Source: Deltaproteobacteria bacterium
GTDB taxonomy: Bacteria > Desulfobacterota > GWC2-55-46
Assembly (NCBI GenBank): GCA_016234955.1
Contig: JACRNN010000118.1
Coordinates: 1-8,472, forward strand
Length of the DNA: 8,472 nt
Direction: 5' to 3'
The position numbers and the translations under genes were made by a program. Shown piece after piece: positions 1 through 6,351 of this stretch (within the stretch, counting starts at the first letter, position 1; each line of letters opens with the position of its first letter). Under the pieces are notes generated by a model, which saw nothing but the letters and a program-made list of their open reading frames with translations, searched no databases and was not told the DNA's origin.

Positions 1-222
1 GTTGTGGTAATAGCTCCCGTAATCCGGGTTCACCGACCTGTCTACACCTGGGCCGTTCCCGGCGTCGTATGGGGTAACGCCGTCGGTAGTCCCGCCCCCG
101 TGCTTGACGTTAGGAAAGGCGCCGCTTGTTGCGGAGGCGTTCCTTATAGACCTTGAAAACAGGCCCAGACCGGCCAGAACGATGATTGTGACGAGTATGA
201 TTGAGTCTTTCTTGTTGTCCAT
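1..222 (-). CDS. N-terminus of an exported/membrane-anchored protein, cut by the left edge
   Basis: Seventy-four codons are visible from an ATG at 222 down to the window edge, with no stop. The first residues are MDNKKDS, followed by a hydrophobic stretch (about residues 8-22, IILVTIIVLAGLGLF). This is a signal peptide or an uncleaved membrane anchor. After it comes a Gly/Asn/Asp-rich extracytoplasmic segment with HGGGTTDG near residues 41-48 and ending PDYGSYYHN. No CxxCH heme motif is visible in this part. The style (short anchor, then Gly/Asn-rich chain with a lone His) resembles the exported multiheme cytochrome at the other end of the window, so a cytochrome-type protein is possible, but that is inference. 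There is no convincing Shine-Dalgarno sequence before the ATG. The gene is divergent from the EamA transporter. Confidence is good for a gene and low for its function. Confidence 0.6.
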   Translation of the reverse strand, partial: MDNKKDSIILVTIIVLAGLGLFSRSIRNASATSGAFPNVKHGGGTTDGVTPYDAGNGPGVDRSVNPDYGSYYHN

Positions 223-233
223 AAGCGGCTTAT

Positions 234-262
234 TTTTTATCATACAACATAGATGCTGTCAA
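234..262 (-). promoter_or_regulatory. possible sigma-70 promoter for the leftmost gene
   Basis: On the minus strand there is a perfect -35 TTGACA (257-262), a 17-base spacer, and an AT-rich -10 TAAAAA (234-239, 4 of 6 matches). The predicted transcript start would fall only about 5 bases before the ATG at 222, giving an almost leaderless mRNA. This fits the missing Shine-Dalgarno sequence but also makes the assignment tentative. Confidence 0.35.
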
Positions 263-361
263 TCCATTGTATGTAACGGAATAAGGAAAAAACCATACAC
301 CAATCGCCTGTCAGACCGTTTTTCTCCCTTAACATGCTGAAAGATATGATAATATGTTATT

Positions 362-1294
362 ATGGAAAAAAATGATTCATATTGTATCGCCGGGTACGCC
401 CTTGCGGCGACGTCGGCCGTTACCTTTTCGATAAAGGGGATCTTCGCCAAGATACTCTATTCTTACGGGCTGGACCCTGTGACGCTCCTGGCGCTCAGGT
501 TCATGATAGCCATGCCGCTCTTCTGGGCGGCGCTCATGTACTTTCCGTCCGAAAGGGTCAGCCTGAGGGACTTCATAACACTGGTCTTAAGCGGCGTGAT
601 AGGGTTTTACGCGGCGGCGCTTGCGGATTTTTACGGGCTGCTCTACATAGACGCCTCTATCGAGAGGATAATACTCTACACCTATCCGGCACTGGTGGTG
701 GTCCTTACAGCCGTATTCTTCAAGGAACGCCTCGGCAAAAGGAAGATAATATCGATCGCGCTCACTTACGCGGGGCTCGCACTGGCCCTGAACGTCTTTA
801 GCGGCGGGCTGAGGGCGGACATGACAGGGGCCGCGCTCATACTCCTCTCCGCCCTCGTCTATTCCGTCAGCTACCTCATAACCGAGGTCTTAAGCGCAAG
901 GGTATCGGGCGTAAAGATATCCGCGTACTCCACCACCGCCGCGGCATTCGCCTTCATAGGCACATGGCGCTTCAGCTACGTGCCGAGGGAGCCCCTGGTC
1001 TGGGCGTACCTCGTCCTCATCGCGTCGATTTCCACGTTCGTGCCGGTTCTCACCCTCGCGCTCGGGATAAAGAGGATAGGGGCGAGCAGGGCCGCCGTAG
1101 TGAGCCTGATAGGGCCGGTATCCACGGCGATACTGGCGTATCTCATCCTCGGCGAGAGGCTGAATATTATGCAGGGCGCGGGGATGTGTCTTGTGATCGG
1201 CGGGGTACTGATAATCTCTATGGCCAAGGGGTCATCGTTGAAGTCTGACGGGCGGGGATTGAAAGACGGGCAAGGGGGCGGGATTGCTCAATAA
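362..1294 (+). CDS. EamA-family (DMT superfamily) ten-helix transporter
   Basis: This is a 310-residue, highly hydrophobic inner-membrane protein. It has the two-fold repeat of EamA domains: repeat one spans about residues 8-145 and repeat two about 154-287, ten transmembrane segments in all. Each repeat ends with the typical glutamate-bearing signature: YPALVVVLTAVFFKERLG at 108-125 and GPVSTAILAYLILGERLN at 251-268. The length fits the family (about 290-310). Members export or import small metabolites such as amino acids, but the substrate cannot be read from sequence. The C-terminal tail after residue 288 is polar, Gly/Lys-rich and probably cytoplasmic. The ATG at 362 sits in AT-rich DNA without a clear Shine-Dalgarno sequence. 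TATGAT/GATAAT at 345-353 resembles a -10 box, but no good -35 is seen. The stop lies 13 bases from the end of the convergent hemerythrin gene, with no evident terminator between them. Confidence 0.93.
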   Translation: MEKNDSYCIAGYALAATSAVTFSIKGIFAKILYSYGLDPVTLLALRFMIAMPLFWAALMYFPSERVSLRDFITLVLSGVIGFYAAALADFYGLLYIDASIERIILYTYPALVVVLTAVFFKERLGKRKIISIALTYAGLALALNVFSGGLRADMTGAALILLSALVYSVSYLITEVLSARVSGVKISAYSTTAAAFAFIGTWRFSYVPREPLVWAYLVLIASISTFVPVLTLALGIKRIGASRAAVVSLIGPVSTAILAYLILGERLNIMQGAGMCLVIGGVLIISMAKGSSLKSDGRGLKDGQGGGIAQ

Positions 1295-1307
1295 TGCGCG
1301 GGCCGTC

Positions 1308-1730
1308 TTATCCATCCCCCTCGCGTCCTTGGCCGGCCTCGAAAATAAACCTGGCGAATTCCTTGTCCGTGCCGCCTATGTGGCGCGCGAACCAGTCACT
1401 AATCCTCCTCTGAAAATCCGCTACCGGCGCGGTGGAGGCCGAAACCTTGAGGTCGGACTTGAGCCTGCTGATATCCTCCATAAAGTCGGCATGCTCCCTG
1501 ATATGCACGCCTGCGCCGGGGAATTTATACTTTTTCATCCCCTGCTCCTCGGCGTCGAAGTGGATGACGGAATACTCCCAGAGGAAGTTCAAGAGCCTGG
1601 CGGGTTCTTCCGCGCGGGGGCCGTGGTCCATTGCGTCAAGGAAGGCGTTGATCCTTTTCAAAAGCTCCCTGTGCTGCCTGTCCTGCCAATCAAGCCCGCT
1701 CTCGAATTTTTCGCTCCATTCTATCGACAT
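1308..1730 (-). CDS. bacteriohemerythrin
   Basis: A 140-residue single-domain hemerythrin that binds O2 at a non-heme diiron site in the cytoplasm; family roles include O2 storage, delivery or sensing. All seven iron ligands are visible in the expected order: His20 (in DRQHREL), His57 and Glu61 (HFDAE), His76 and His80 (HIREH), and His117 and Asp122 (HIGGTD). The N-terminal MSIEWSEKFESGLDWQD is the usual family opening, including the WSE...G start. The frame stays open upstream to 1811, but the ATG at 1730 is preferred: it has GGGAG seven bases upstream and gives the standard length. No C-terminal signalling domain is attached. It lies convergent to the EamA gene and downstream of a palindromic repeat. 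No strong promoter was seen in the 80 bases upstream. Confidence 0.95.
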   Translation of the reverse strand: MSIEWSEKFESGLDWQDRQHRELLKRINAFLDAMDHGPRAEEPARLLNFLWEYSVIHFDAEEQGMKKYKFPGAGVHIREHADFMEDISRLKSDLKVSASTAPVADFQRRISDWFARHIGGTDKEFARFIFEAGQGREGDG

Positions 1731-1813
1731 CCCGGAACTCCCGCGCCGAACCCGATAACCGCCGCCTGGAAGACAATAGTTAAGGAACCTCTGATTAATT
1801 CGCAATAGCATGT

Positions 1814-1920
1814 CATTCTGAGCAAAGCGAAGAATCTCAACGTCTATAAAATCAATAAGTTACGAGATTCTTCGGTCGCGGAGTTTACACTGAACGTAGT
1901 GAACGTGCTTCCTCAGAATG
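1814..1920. repeat. nested palindromic dispersed element (REP/MITE-like)
   Basis: The outer 9-bp arms CATTCTGAG (1814-1822) and CTCAGAATG (1912-1920) are exact inverted copies. Inside them, GAAGAATCTC (1829-1838) and GAGATTCTTC (1864-1873) form a second exact 10-bp inverted pair around a 25-base AT-rich loop. A third small inversion, CACT-GAACGT-AGTG, lies at 1888-1901. There is no open frame with coding character and no transposase. Such small nested palindromes are commonly non-autonomous, multi-copy intergenic elements. Only one full copy lies in this window, so dispersal elsewhere in the genome is inferred. Confidence 0.7.
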
Positions 1921-2341
1921 TTGCAACAGCGGACGCCGGACGCGCCAATGCCCTGACGCGATCTTCCCCCTTTGCTTAAGGAGGAGTTCAGAAGCGTCCG
2001 CGCCGCTCGCGCTATGCATGTTCATCAAACAAAGTGGAACCGCGGGCAGTTTAGCGTCATGCCCGGGACAGCGTAGGGCACCCCTCGCTACAGCGTGCCA
2101 CCCTTCTCAACATGAACCTCTTCATCAACCATCACCCCTTTCCTGCTTCTTCTTTAAGAATGGACCTGCCCCAAGCTCGGGGCATAAGCCCTCCTGAAGC
2201 TTCAATATATATTTTATCATATTTTCCGCCGCCGATGTTACCAAAATTGCAATCCTGAGAGGCGGGGAAAAGAAACGGGAAAGCAGAGGCATTACGCCGC
2301 TATTTAGGGGGCTTCGACATATGTGGTACATTAAAAGACAC
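1921..2341. other. gene-free stretch built of short hairpins and repeat fragments
   Basis: No convincing gene was found on either strand. The region holds a mosaic of small inversions: GCGGACGC (1929-1936) with GCGTCCGC (1994-2001); an imperfect CTTCCCCCTT/AAGGAGGAG hairpin near 1963-1983; GGCAC/GTGCC around 2078-2099; TGCCCC-AAGCTC-GGGGCA at 2167-2184; and the palindrome TGAAGCTTCA just after it. It also contains ATGCATGTTCA (2014-2024) and CTTCGACATAT (2312-2322). Both 11-mers recur in the gap upstream of the bacterioferritin-like gene, at 6475-6485 and 6397-6407. The region follows the minus-strand flavoprotein gene, so some hairpins may end that transcript, but none has a proper T-run. 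Confidence 0.5.
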
Positions 2342-3520
2342 CTATGCGGGCAGGAACCTGCTGTCTATCCATCGCCTCAAAAGCTTCCAGGGCTTGGATT
2401 TGACCTTGCCGTAGACCCAGCCGTAAAACTCGGCGCCGGTCTCTTCCCCGCGGATGACGTTGTAGTACCTGCGCATTATATCCGGGTCTTTCTCGATGAT
2501 GCTGTACCAGAGCCTCTGATGGTTATAGACGAGGTTGCTCAACTTTCCGGCGGCCTTGAACTCCGGATATATTTCCTTCTCGAGCCACGCCTGGTAAGGG
2601 GCCAGATCGGCCGAGCCCGACCTGCAACGCTCTATTATCACGTCCGCCGCGGCGTGCGCGGTCCGTATGGCGTAATATATGCCCTCGCCCAAAAACGGGT
2701 CGACGAGGTGGCCGGTATCTCCCGCGAGCAGAACTCTGCCTTTAACCGACGGACCAGCGCCGTCATAGAACGTCGGCACCGTCCAGCCTAACCTGCGCTC
2801 CACTTTAAGGCCCTCGAGCGCGAAGTGGCTCGATACGAAGTCATTGAATATCTCTTTTATCCTTCCGCCGTTCTTTACGGCGTCCCCCGCTATGCCTACG
2901 GATAAGAACTTCTCCTTGGGGAATATCCAGCCGTAACCGTTCGGGACGCCGCCGAAGTCTATGAAGAGCCTGCCGGTAAAATCCCTCCTGCCGCGGTCGT
3001 AAGGCACTTCAGCCGTAATAGAGACGGCCGCCTTCCTCGGGTCGAGCTTGAAGTACTCCCTGCCCGTTAAGCCGGAAACCCCGTCCGCGCCGACCAAAAA
3101 GGAGCCGGTGTGGCGCTCGCCGTCCGCGCCCGTAACCGTAACCGAGTCCCCGTTATCCTTTATGCCCACGACCCTGAACCCCTCGACTATCCGCGCGCCG
3201 GCGTCCTTTGCCTTCAATACCAGGTAATGGTCGAACCTGTCGCGCATGACGTTATATCCGACCACACGGTCGGACATTATGTCCATCTTCCTGCCGGACC
3301 TGTACGTGAAGGTGGCGCCGTATATCGAATCCTCCACGACGCTTTTTATGTCGAAGTCGAGTATGCGCTCTATCTTGGTGGAGATGCACCCCCCGCAGGA
3401 CTTGTAGCGCGGGAACCGCGCCTTGTCGAGGGCGAGCACGTTGAGCCCGGCTGACGCGAGGACGCGGGCGGCTGTCGCCCCGGCCGGCCCGAGGCCGGCG
3501 ACTATCGCGTCAAACCGCAT
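2342..3520 (-). CDS. geranylgeranyl-reductase-family FAD-dependent oxidoreductase
   Basis: A 392-residue flavoprotein of the geranylgeranyl reductase family within the PHBH-like FAD monooxygenase fold. Family members saturate isoprenoid double bonds in archaeal lipids, chlorophyll side chains or menaquinone tails. The N-terminal dinucleotide-binding motif GLGPAG is at 9-14. KSCGGC at 40-45 carries the family cysteine, with a second Cys (Cys42 and Cys45). GADG is at 144-147, the family YGWIFPK at 196-202, and the second FAD motif GDTGHLVDPFLGEG at 267-280. The length fits. The ATG overlaps the stop of the upstream ferritin-like gene by one base (TAATG), with GGAG/GGGAG stretches just upstream, so the two are probably translationally coupled. 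In a bacterium the likely substrate is a polyprenyl chain such as a menaquinone tail, but the sequence does not fix this. The electron donor is unknown. Confidence 0.9.
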   Translation of the reverse strand: MRFDAIVAGLGPAGATAARVLASAGLNVLALDKARFPRYKSCGGCISTKIERILDFDIKSVVEDSIYGATFTYRSGRKMDIMSDRVVGYNVMRDRFDHYLVLKAKDAGARIVEGFRVVGIKDNGDSVTVTGADGERHTGSFLVGADGVSGLTGREYFKLDPRKAAVSITAEVPYDRGRRDFTGRLFIDFGGVPNGYGWIFPKEKFLSVGIAGDAVKNGGRIKEIFNDFVSSHFALEGLKVERRLGWTVPTFYDGAGPSVKGRVLLAGDTGHLVDPFLGEGIYYAIRTAHAAADVIIERCRSGSADLAPYQAWLEKEIYPEFKAAGKLSNLVYNHQRLWYSIIEKDPDIMRRYYNVIRGEETGAEFYGWVYGKVKSKPWKLLRRWIDSRFLPA

Positions 3521-4059
3521 TACTCCCTCTCCTTCTCTACGCTGTATTCCATGGTCTCGCCCCAGAAGCCGGTCTTTCGGAGAGACTCGCTCTCCCAGCG
3601 GAGTATCTTCAAGTGTCCCTTCTCCATTTCAAGTAGCTTTGTGAGGACGACCTTCTCATCGGCCCCGGCCGCTTCCTTGAGAAGCCTTGAGTAGAACTCC
3701 ACGGCCGCCTCCTCTATCTCGATGCCTATGGACACGGCGTTCAGGTCGGTCCGGTCGGCCCCGAGCCTCTTTACGAACTCGTTCTCCTCCGGGAATATCG
3801 GCAATCCCTTCTGGGCGAGCGAGGCGCCTGTCTTCAACGCCTCCTCATACCCGACCCACCCGGCGCCATGCTTGAGCGAATCGGATATATTGGAAATGAC
3901 CATTATATGGGTAAGCTCGTCCTTGGCGAGGTTTGTAAAGACCGCCCTGCCCCTGGCATCACCCGCATAGGCCGCCGCGGTCGTGTAGAAATGGTAGCCC
4001 GCCACCTCGGTCTTGTAAGCGATGTTCAACTCATTGATTGCCTGCGTTTTATTGGACAT
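3520..4059 (-). CDS. rubrerythrin-type ferritin-like diiron protein
   Basis: A 179-residue, mostly helical protein with the four-helix ferritin-like pattern of carboxylate and histidine ligands. Glu18 is in the first helix (TEVAGYHFY), ELTH at 48-51 supplies ExxH, helix three reads GIEIEEAAVEFY (112-123, Glu114/Glu117/Glu121), and EKGH at 146-149 supplies the second ExxH. Such proteins oxidise Fe(II) or reduce peroxide in the cytoplasm. Unlike full rubrerythrins it has no C-terminal rubredoxin domain; it ends with a Trp/Glu-rich tail (GFWGETMEYSVEKERE). The frame opens at a TTG at 4077, but the ATG at 4059 is chosen because a GGAGGGGAG run lies directly before it. It follows the zinc-ribbon gene by 69 bases and overlaps the flavoprotein gene by one base, so co-transcription is likely. 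Its precise reaction is not determined. Confidence 0.88.
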   Translation of the reverse strand: MSNKTQAINELNIAYKTEVAGYHFYTTAAAYAGDARGRAVFTNLAKDELTHIMVISNISDSLKHGAGWVGYEEALKTGASLAQKGLPIFPEENEFVKRLGADRTDLNAVSIGIEIEEAAVEFYSRLLKEAAGADEKVVLTKLLEMEKGHLKILRWESESLRKTGFWGETMEYSVEKERE

Positions 4060-4128
4060 CTCCCCTCCGGTCTTCAATATGGATTTTACGAACCTTTTGC
4101 CGAAGACAATGACCCTGAAACCGCGGCC

Positions 4129-4305
4129 CTACCTCCTGCCTGAATCAGTCCTGCCGGCCTTCTCCACGTCGTGTTTTTTCTCAAGGGCCTCGGCCCTGAT
4201 CTTGTCCTCGCACGCGTGGCAGATGGTAGTCTCAGACTCCCTGCCGCATATGGAGCAGATATGTTTTTTCTCCTTCTTTCCCTTATCTTCCCTGGTCTCA
4301 ACCAT
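4129..4305 (-). CDS. small zinc-ribbon protein, function unknown
   Basis: A 58-residue protein with a highly charged start (MVETREDKGKKEKKH), then a treble-clef or zinc-ribbon pair of cysteine knuckles. Cys17-x2-Cys20 and Cys29-x2-Cys32 are separated by eight residues (CSICGRESETTICHAC), and a basic/acidic helix follows (EDKIRAEALEKKHDVEK). The four cysteines very probably bind one Zn. I know no defined function; it could be a nucleic-acid or protein-binding adaptor. The frame is open to 4368, but the ATG at 4305 is chosen because GGAGG sits five bases upstream. It lies between the methyltransferase and the ferritin-like gene, same strand, 69 bases before the latter. The excellent ribosome site and clean cysteine spacing argue for a real gene. 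Confidence 0.78.
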   Translation of the reverse strand: MVETREDKGKKEKKHICSICGRESETTICHACEDKIRAEALEKKHDVEKAGRTDSGRR

Positions 4306-4374
4306 AGTCCCCTCCGTCAAAATTTCTATTTCTTCCATCTGTCCGATGCGGCATATGAACCACCCCAAAGCTTG

Positions 4375-4453
4375 GAAGCCCCAGGGGTTTCAGAACGCTA
4401 AAGACGTGAAACCTCCCCGGCTTCAAGACCCAAGGGGGTTGCGGAACGTTAAA
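4375..4453. repeat. imperfect hairpin plus direct repeat between methyltransferase and zinc-ribbon genes
   Basis: Arms of 18 bases at 4375-4392 and 4407-4424 are inverted copies matching at 13 positions (GAAGCC and GGTTTCA ends, mismatched centre), with a 14-base loop. The left unit AAGCCCCAGGGGTTTCAGAACGCTAAA (4376-4402) recurs imperfectly as a direct copy at 4425-4453, about 49 bases on. Each copy holds a mini-palindrome of the CCC(C)A(A)GGGG type. This could be an intercistronic RNA hairpin (processing or attenuation) or a dispersed repeat. No T-run follows on the minus strand. The AT-rich DNA at 4449-4506 might hold a promoter, but I see no good -35/-10 pair. Confidence 0.45.
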
Positions 4454-4542
4454 AAATAAATGGAGTTGAATATTAACATAAAAAAGGGGTTTGAAAAAGG
4501 AAAAAATGAGCCTCGGGCGCGGCCCTGTGGGGAGGATGGACG

Positions 4543-5721
4543 CTACGCCCGATGATGGAGGTACGGGCTCATCTCCTTGAATGAAAAACCGCTCAGGCGG
4601 GGCGCTGCCGCCCCTTTATGCTGGATGAGGACCTTGAAGTCGTCCCCCATGCCTCCTGGCATGATGAGCCCCTTTATGAACTGGTTGTGCCTGAGCTTCT
4701 CCGGGTTCGCCGGGCCTGGGCCGGTCATGTCCTCAAGCTCCTCGATTATCCCGGCGCCGATGAGGAAGTTCTTCTGCGTGGTAAACCCGGTCACATCGAG
4801 CCCGGCCTTCGCCCCCGCCCTTGCGAGCGCGGTGAAGTCGATATGCGCGGTGATGTCCTGCGAGCCGATGTTGACGTAGGGGTTGTCGCCGACGGTATGC
4901 CTGAAGTGGCAACGGAGGGTCCCGCGCATCCTCTCAGGCGCGTAGAGGTCCCTTGCCGGCCATCCGTAATCTATAGTCATCACGAACCCGGCGTCGAGCA
5001 GGCTTGAGGCCCCGGCTATCCACTCCAGGGCCTTCAGATTGACCTCGGCTCTCTGCCCCGCGGCAAGCTCCACATTCAAGTCCCTGAAGTACCCGGCAAG
5101 GGCGGGGGTGGAAGGTTCCGCGACGATATCGACGAAACCGGAGCCGTCAAAACCGATATAGACCTCCTTGAGCCCGGAGGCGTCGCGCACGACCCTGTGG
5201 ACCGGGAAGCTGTCGATAAGCTCGTTGGAGAGCACGCAGCCCTTGACGCCCTTGTCGAGGTCTTTAATATCGGCGTGCCAGGAAACACGGCCGGCGGCGG
5301 CTTGCCTGAGGTTCGCGTTCCTTTCAACGAGCCTGACCTTGATAGCGCGCCCGAGGTCGGGGAACATTACGTCTATGGCGGAGAGTATCCCCTTTGAGAG
5401 CCATCCGCGCCCGGCCCCGGCCTCTATAAGCTCAAACCCCGGCGCGGAGCCGAGACAGGTCCACATCTCGTGGACCTGCCTGGCGATAAGCTTGCTGAAG
5501 ACAGGGCCCATGTCGAGGTTCGTGACGTAGTCGCCGTTGCCGCCCCATACGCCGGAGGGCCCGGTATAATACCCGCCGTCCGGCCAATAGAGGGCCGTCT
5601 CCATGAACTCGGCGAAGGTTATCCTGCCCTTCGTTCTTATGCGGTCTATTATCTCGCGCTCGGCAAGGGATGCGTGAGAAGAGGCCCGGGTCGCGCCCCC
5701 GGGCCTTCCGGGGTCAGGCAT
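4543..5721 (-). CDS. class I SAM-dependent methyltransferase, MidA/NDUFAF7 (DUF185) family
   Basis: A 392-residue cytoplasmic methyltransferase. Family features in order are: the LYWPDGGYYTG entry motif (44-54); GDYVTNLDMGPVFSKLIARQ (63-82), matching the GDFxTxxxxxxxFG region; SAM-binding motif I as ELIEAGAGRG (97-106); the NELIDSFPVHR signature (166-176); and TIDYG (249-253). A long conserved C-terminal stretch follows, with GTLRCHFRH (267-275) and PYVNIGSQDITAHIDF (281-296). The mitochondrial homologue NDUFAF7 dimethylates an arginine of the complex I subunit NDUFS2. Bacterial members are thought to be protein-arginine methyltransferases, but their targets are mostly unproven. The ATG at 5721 overlaps the end of the rubredoxin-like gene by 8 bases, with GAGG seven bases upstream. 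After the stop there is a weak GGGC/GCCC hairpin and T-tracts but no clear terminator. Confidence 0.9.
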   Translation of the reverse strand: MPDPGRPGGATRASSHASLAEREIIDRIRTKGRITFAEFMETALYWPDGGYYTGPSGVWGGNGDYVTNLDMGPVFSKLIARQVHEMWTCLGSAPGFELIEAGAGRGWLSKGILSAIDVMFPDLGRAIKVRLVERNANLRQAAAGRVSWHADIKDLDKGVKGCVLSNELIDSFPVHRVVRDASGLKEVYIGFDGSGFVDIVAEPSTPALAGYFRDLNVELAAGQRAEVNLKALEWIAGASSLLDAGFVMTIDYGWPARDLYAPERMRGTLRCHFRHTVGDNPYVNIGSQDITAHIDFTALARAGAKAGLDVTGFTTQKNFLIGAGIIEELEDMTGPGPANPEKLRHNQFIKGLIMPGGMGDDFKVLIQHKGAAAPRLSGFSFKEMSPYLHHRA

Positions 5722-5830
5722 TGACTACCTCTACGAAAGCGTCGCTCGGGGCGTAACATATCGGACAGACGTCCGGTGGGTATTCATCCTCATGTATATA
5801 CCCGCACTCGACGCAACGCCACTTCTTCAT
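5714..5830 (-). CDS. stand-alone rubredoxin-like protein (rubrerythrin-type iron module)
   Basis: A 38-residue reading frame beginning MKKWRCVECGYIHEDE and ending at a TGA inside the next gene. Four cysteines are spaced Cys6-x2-Cys9-Gly ... Cys22-Pro-Ile-Cys25, twelve residues between the pairs, with the usual Trp4, Tyr11 and PP (18-19). This is the compact rubredoxin-like fold found at the C-terminus of rubrerythrins, not the roughly 50-residue free rubredoxin, whose cysteine pairs are much further apart. It should bind one Fe(SCys)4 centre and act as a one-electron carrier; Zn binding is an alternative. AAGGTGAG just upstream of the ATG is a fair ribosome site. It lies 36 bases after the bacterioferritin-like gene and overlaps the methyltransferase by 8 bases, so it is likely co-transcribed with both. 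Confidence 0.85.
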   Translation of the reverse strand: MKKWRCVECGYIHEDEYPPDVCPICYAPSDAFVEVVNA

Positions 5831-5866
5831 GCTCTCACCTTCATTTTGACGGTTGAAACAATGCCT

Positions 5867-6304
5867 TTACTTTCTTATGCCCAGCGTCGTCTCCCATATA
5901 TCGGCATGGCCCTCTTCATCCGTGAGTATCCCCTCGAGCATAAGCCTGGTCGTGGAATCCCCGAGGTCCGCACAGAGCTTTACGTGTTGCTTGTAGCGCG
6001 CGATGGCGTCGTTCTCGCCCGCGAGGTCCTCCTTGATCATCGACTTGAGGTCGCCGCCCCTCTTTATCTCGGTCGGCTTCTGCACCGGCACGCCCCCGAG
6101 ATAGACTATCCTCTCGGCCAGCTTCTCCGCGTGCCCCATCTCGTCCTTGGCTATCTGCTTGAAGATATCTATCACCGCCGGACTCTCTATCCCCTCGGCC
6201 TCATAGTGATGTCCCATGTACTGGATTATCGCTGACAGCTCGTACGCCCTGTCAAGGTTCAGACTGTCGATTATCTTCTTGGTGTTCTCATCGTTCTTTG
6301 CCAT
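5867..6304 (-). CDS. bacterioferritin-like diiron protein
   Basis: A 145-residue four-helix protein. The bacterioferritin ferroxidase ligands are all placed as expected: Glu22 (helix A), Glu55 and His58 (DEMGHAE), Glu97 (helix C, EDLAGEN), and Glu130 and His133 (DEEGH). Tyr29 matches the conserved core tyrosine. Met56, between Glu55 and His58, corresponds to the Met52 that ligates haem at the subunit interface in known bacterioferritins, so haem binding is possible. Its role is iron oxidation/storage or peroxide removal in the cytoplasm. It is slightly shorter than classic Bfr (about 158), so a smaller Bfr/ferritin-like subfamily is likely. The ATG at 6304 is chosen over an in-frame TTG at 6307 because GGAGGT lies five bases before it. 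It is the first gene of the minus-strand cluster and is followed by the rubredoxin-like gene after 36 bases. Confidence 0.88.
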   Translation of the reverse strand: MAKNDENTKKIIDSLNLDRAYELSAIIQYMGHHYEAEGIESPAVIDIFKQIAKDEMGHAEKLAERIVYLGGVPVQKPTEIKRGGDLKSMIKEDLAGENDAIARYKQHVKLCADLGDSTTRLMLEGILTDEEGHADIWETTLGIRK

Positions 6305-6351
6305 CAACCACCTCCGTGTTTTTGTTTGCGGATTTATTGGGTGAAACGGCC

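Noticed and set aside
362..1294. Other-frame open frames over the transporter and over the methyltransferase and flavoprotein genes
   Set aside because: They are GC-rich shadow frames with no motifs, lying inside clear genes.
1731..1811. 27-residue N-terminal extension of the hemerythrin
   Set aside because: The inner ATG at 1730 has a good ribosome site and gives the standard family start and length.
2125..2331. 68-residue minus-strand open frame in the gene-free stretch
   Set aside because: It runs through repeat hairpins and has no ribosome site and no recognisable motif or domain.
4060..4077. TTG start for the ferritin-like protein
   Set aside because: The ATG at 4059 lies directly after a strong GGAGG run; the six extra residues encode that ribosome site.
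4306..4368. Longer start for the zinc-ribbon protein
   Set aside because: Upstream starts lack a ribosome site, while the ATG at 4305 has GGAGG at ideal distance.
4376..4453. CRISPR-like array
   Set aside because: Only two diverged units with one spacer-length gap; no regular array and no cas genes.
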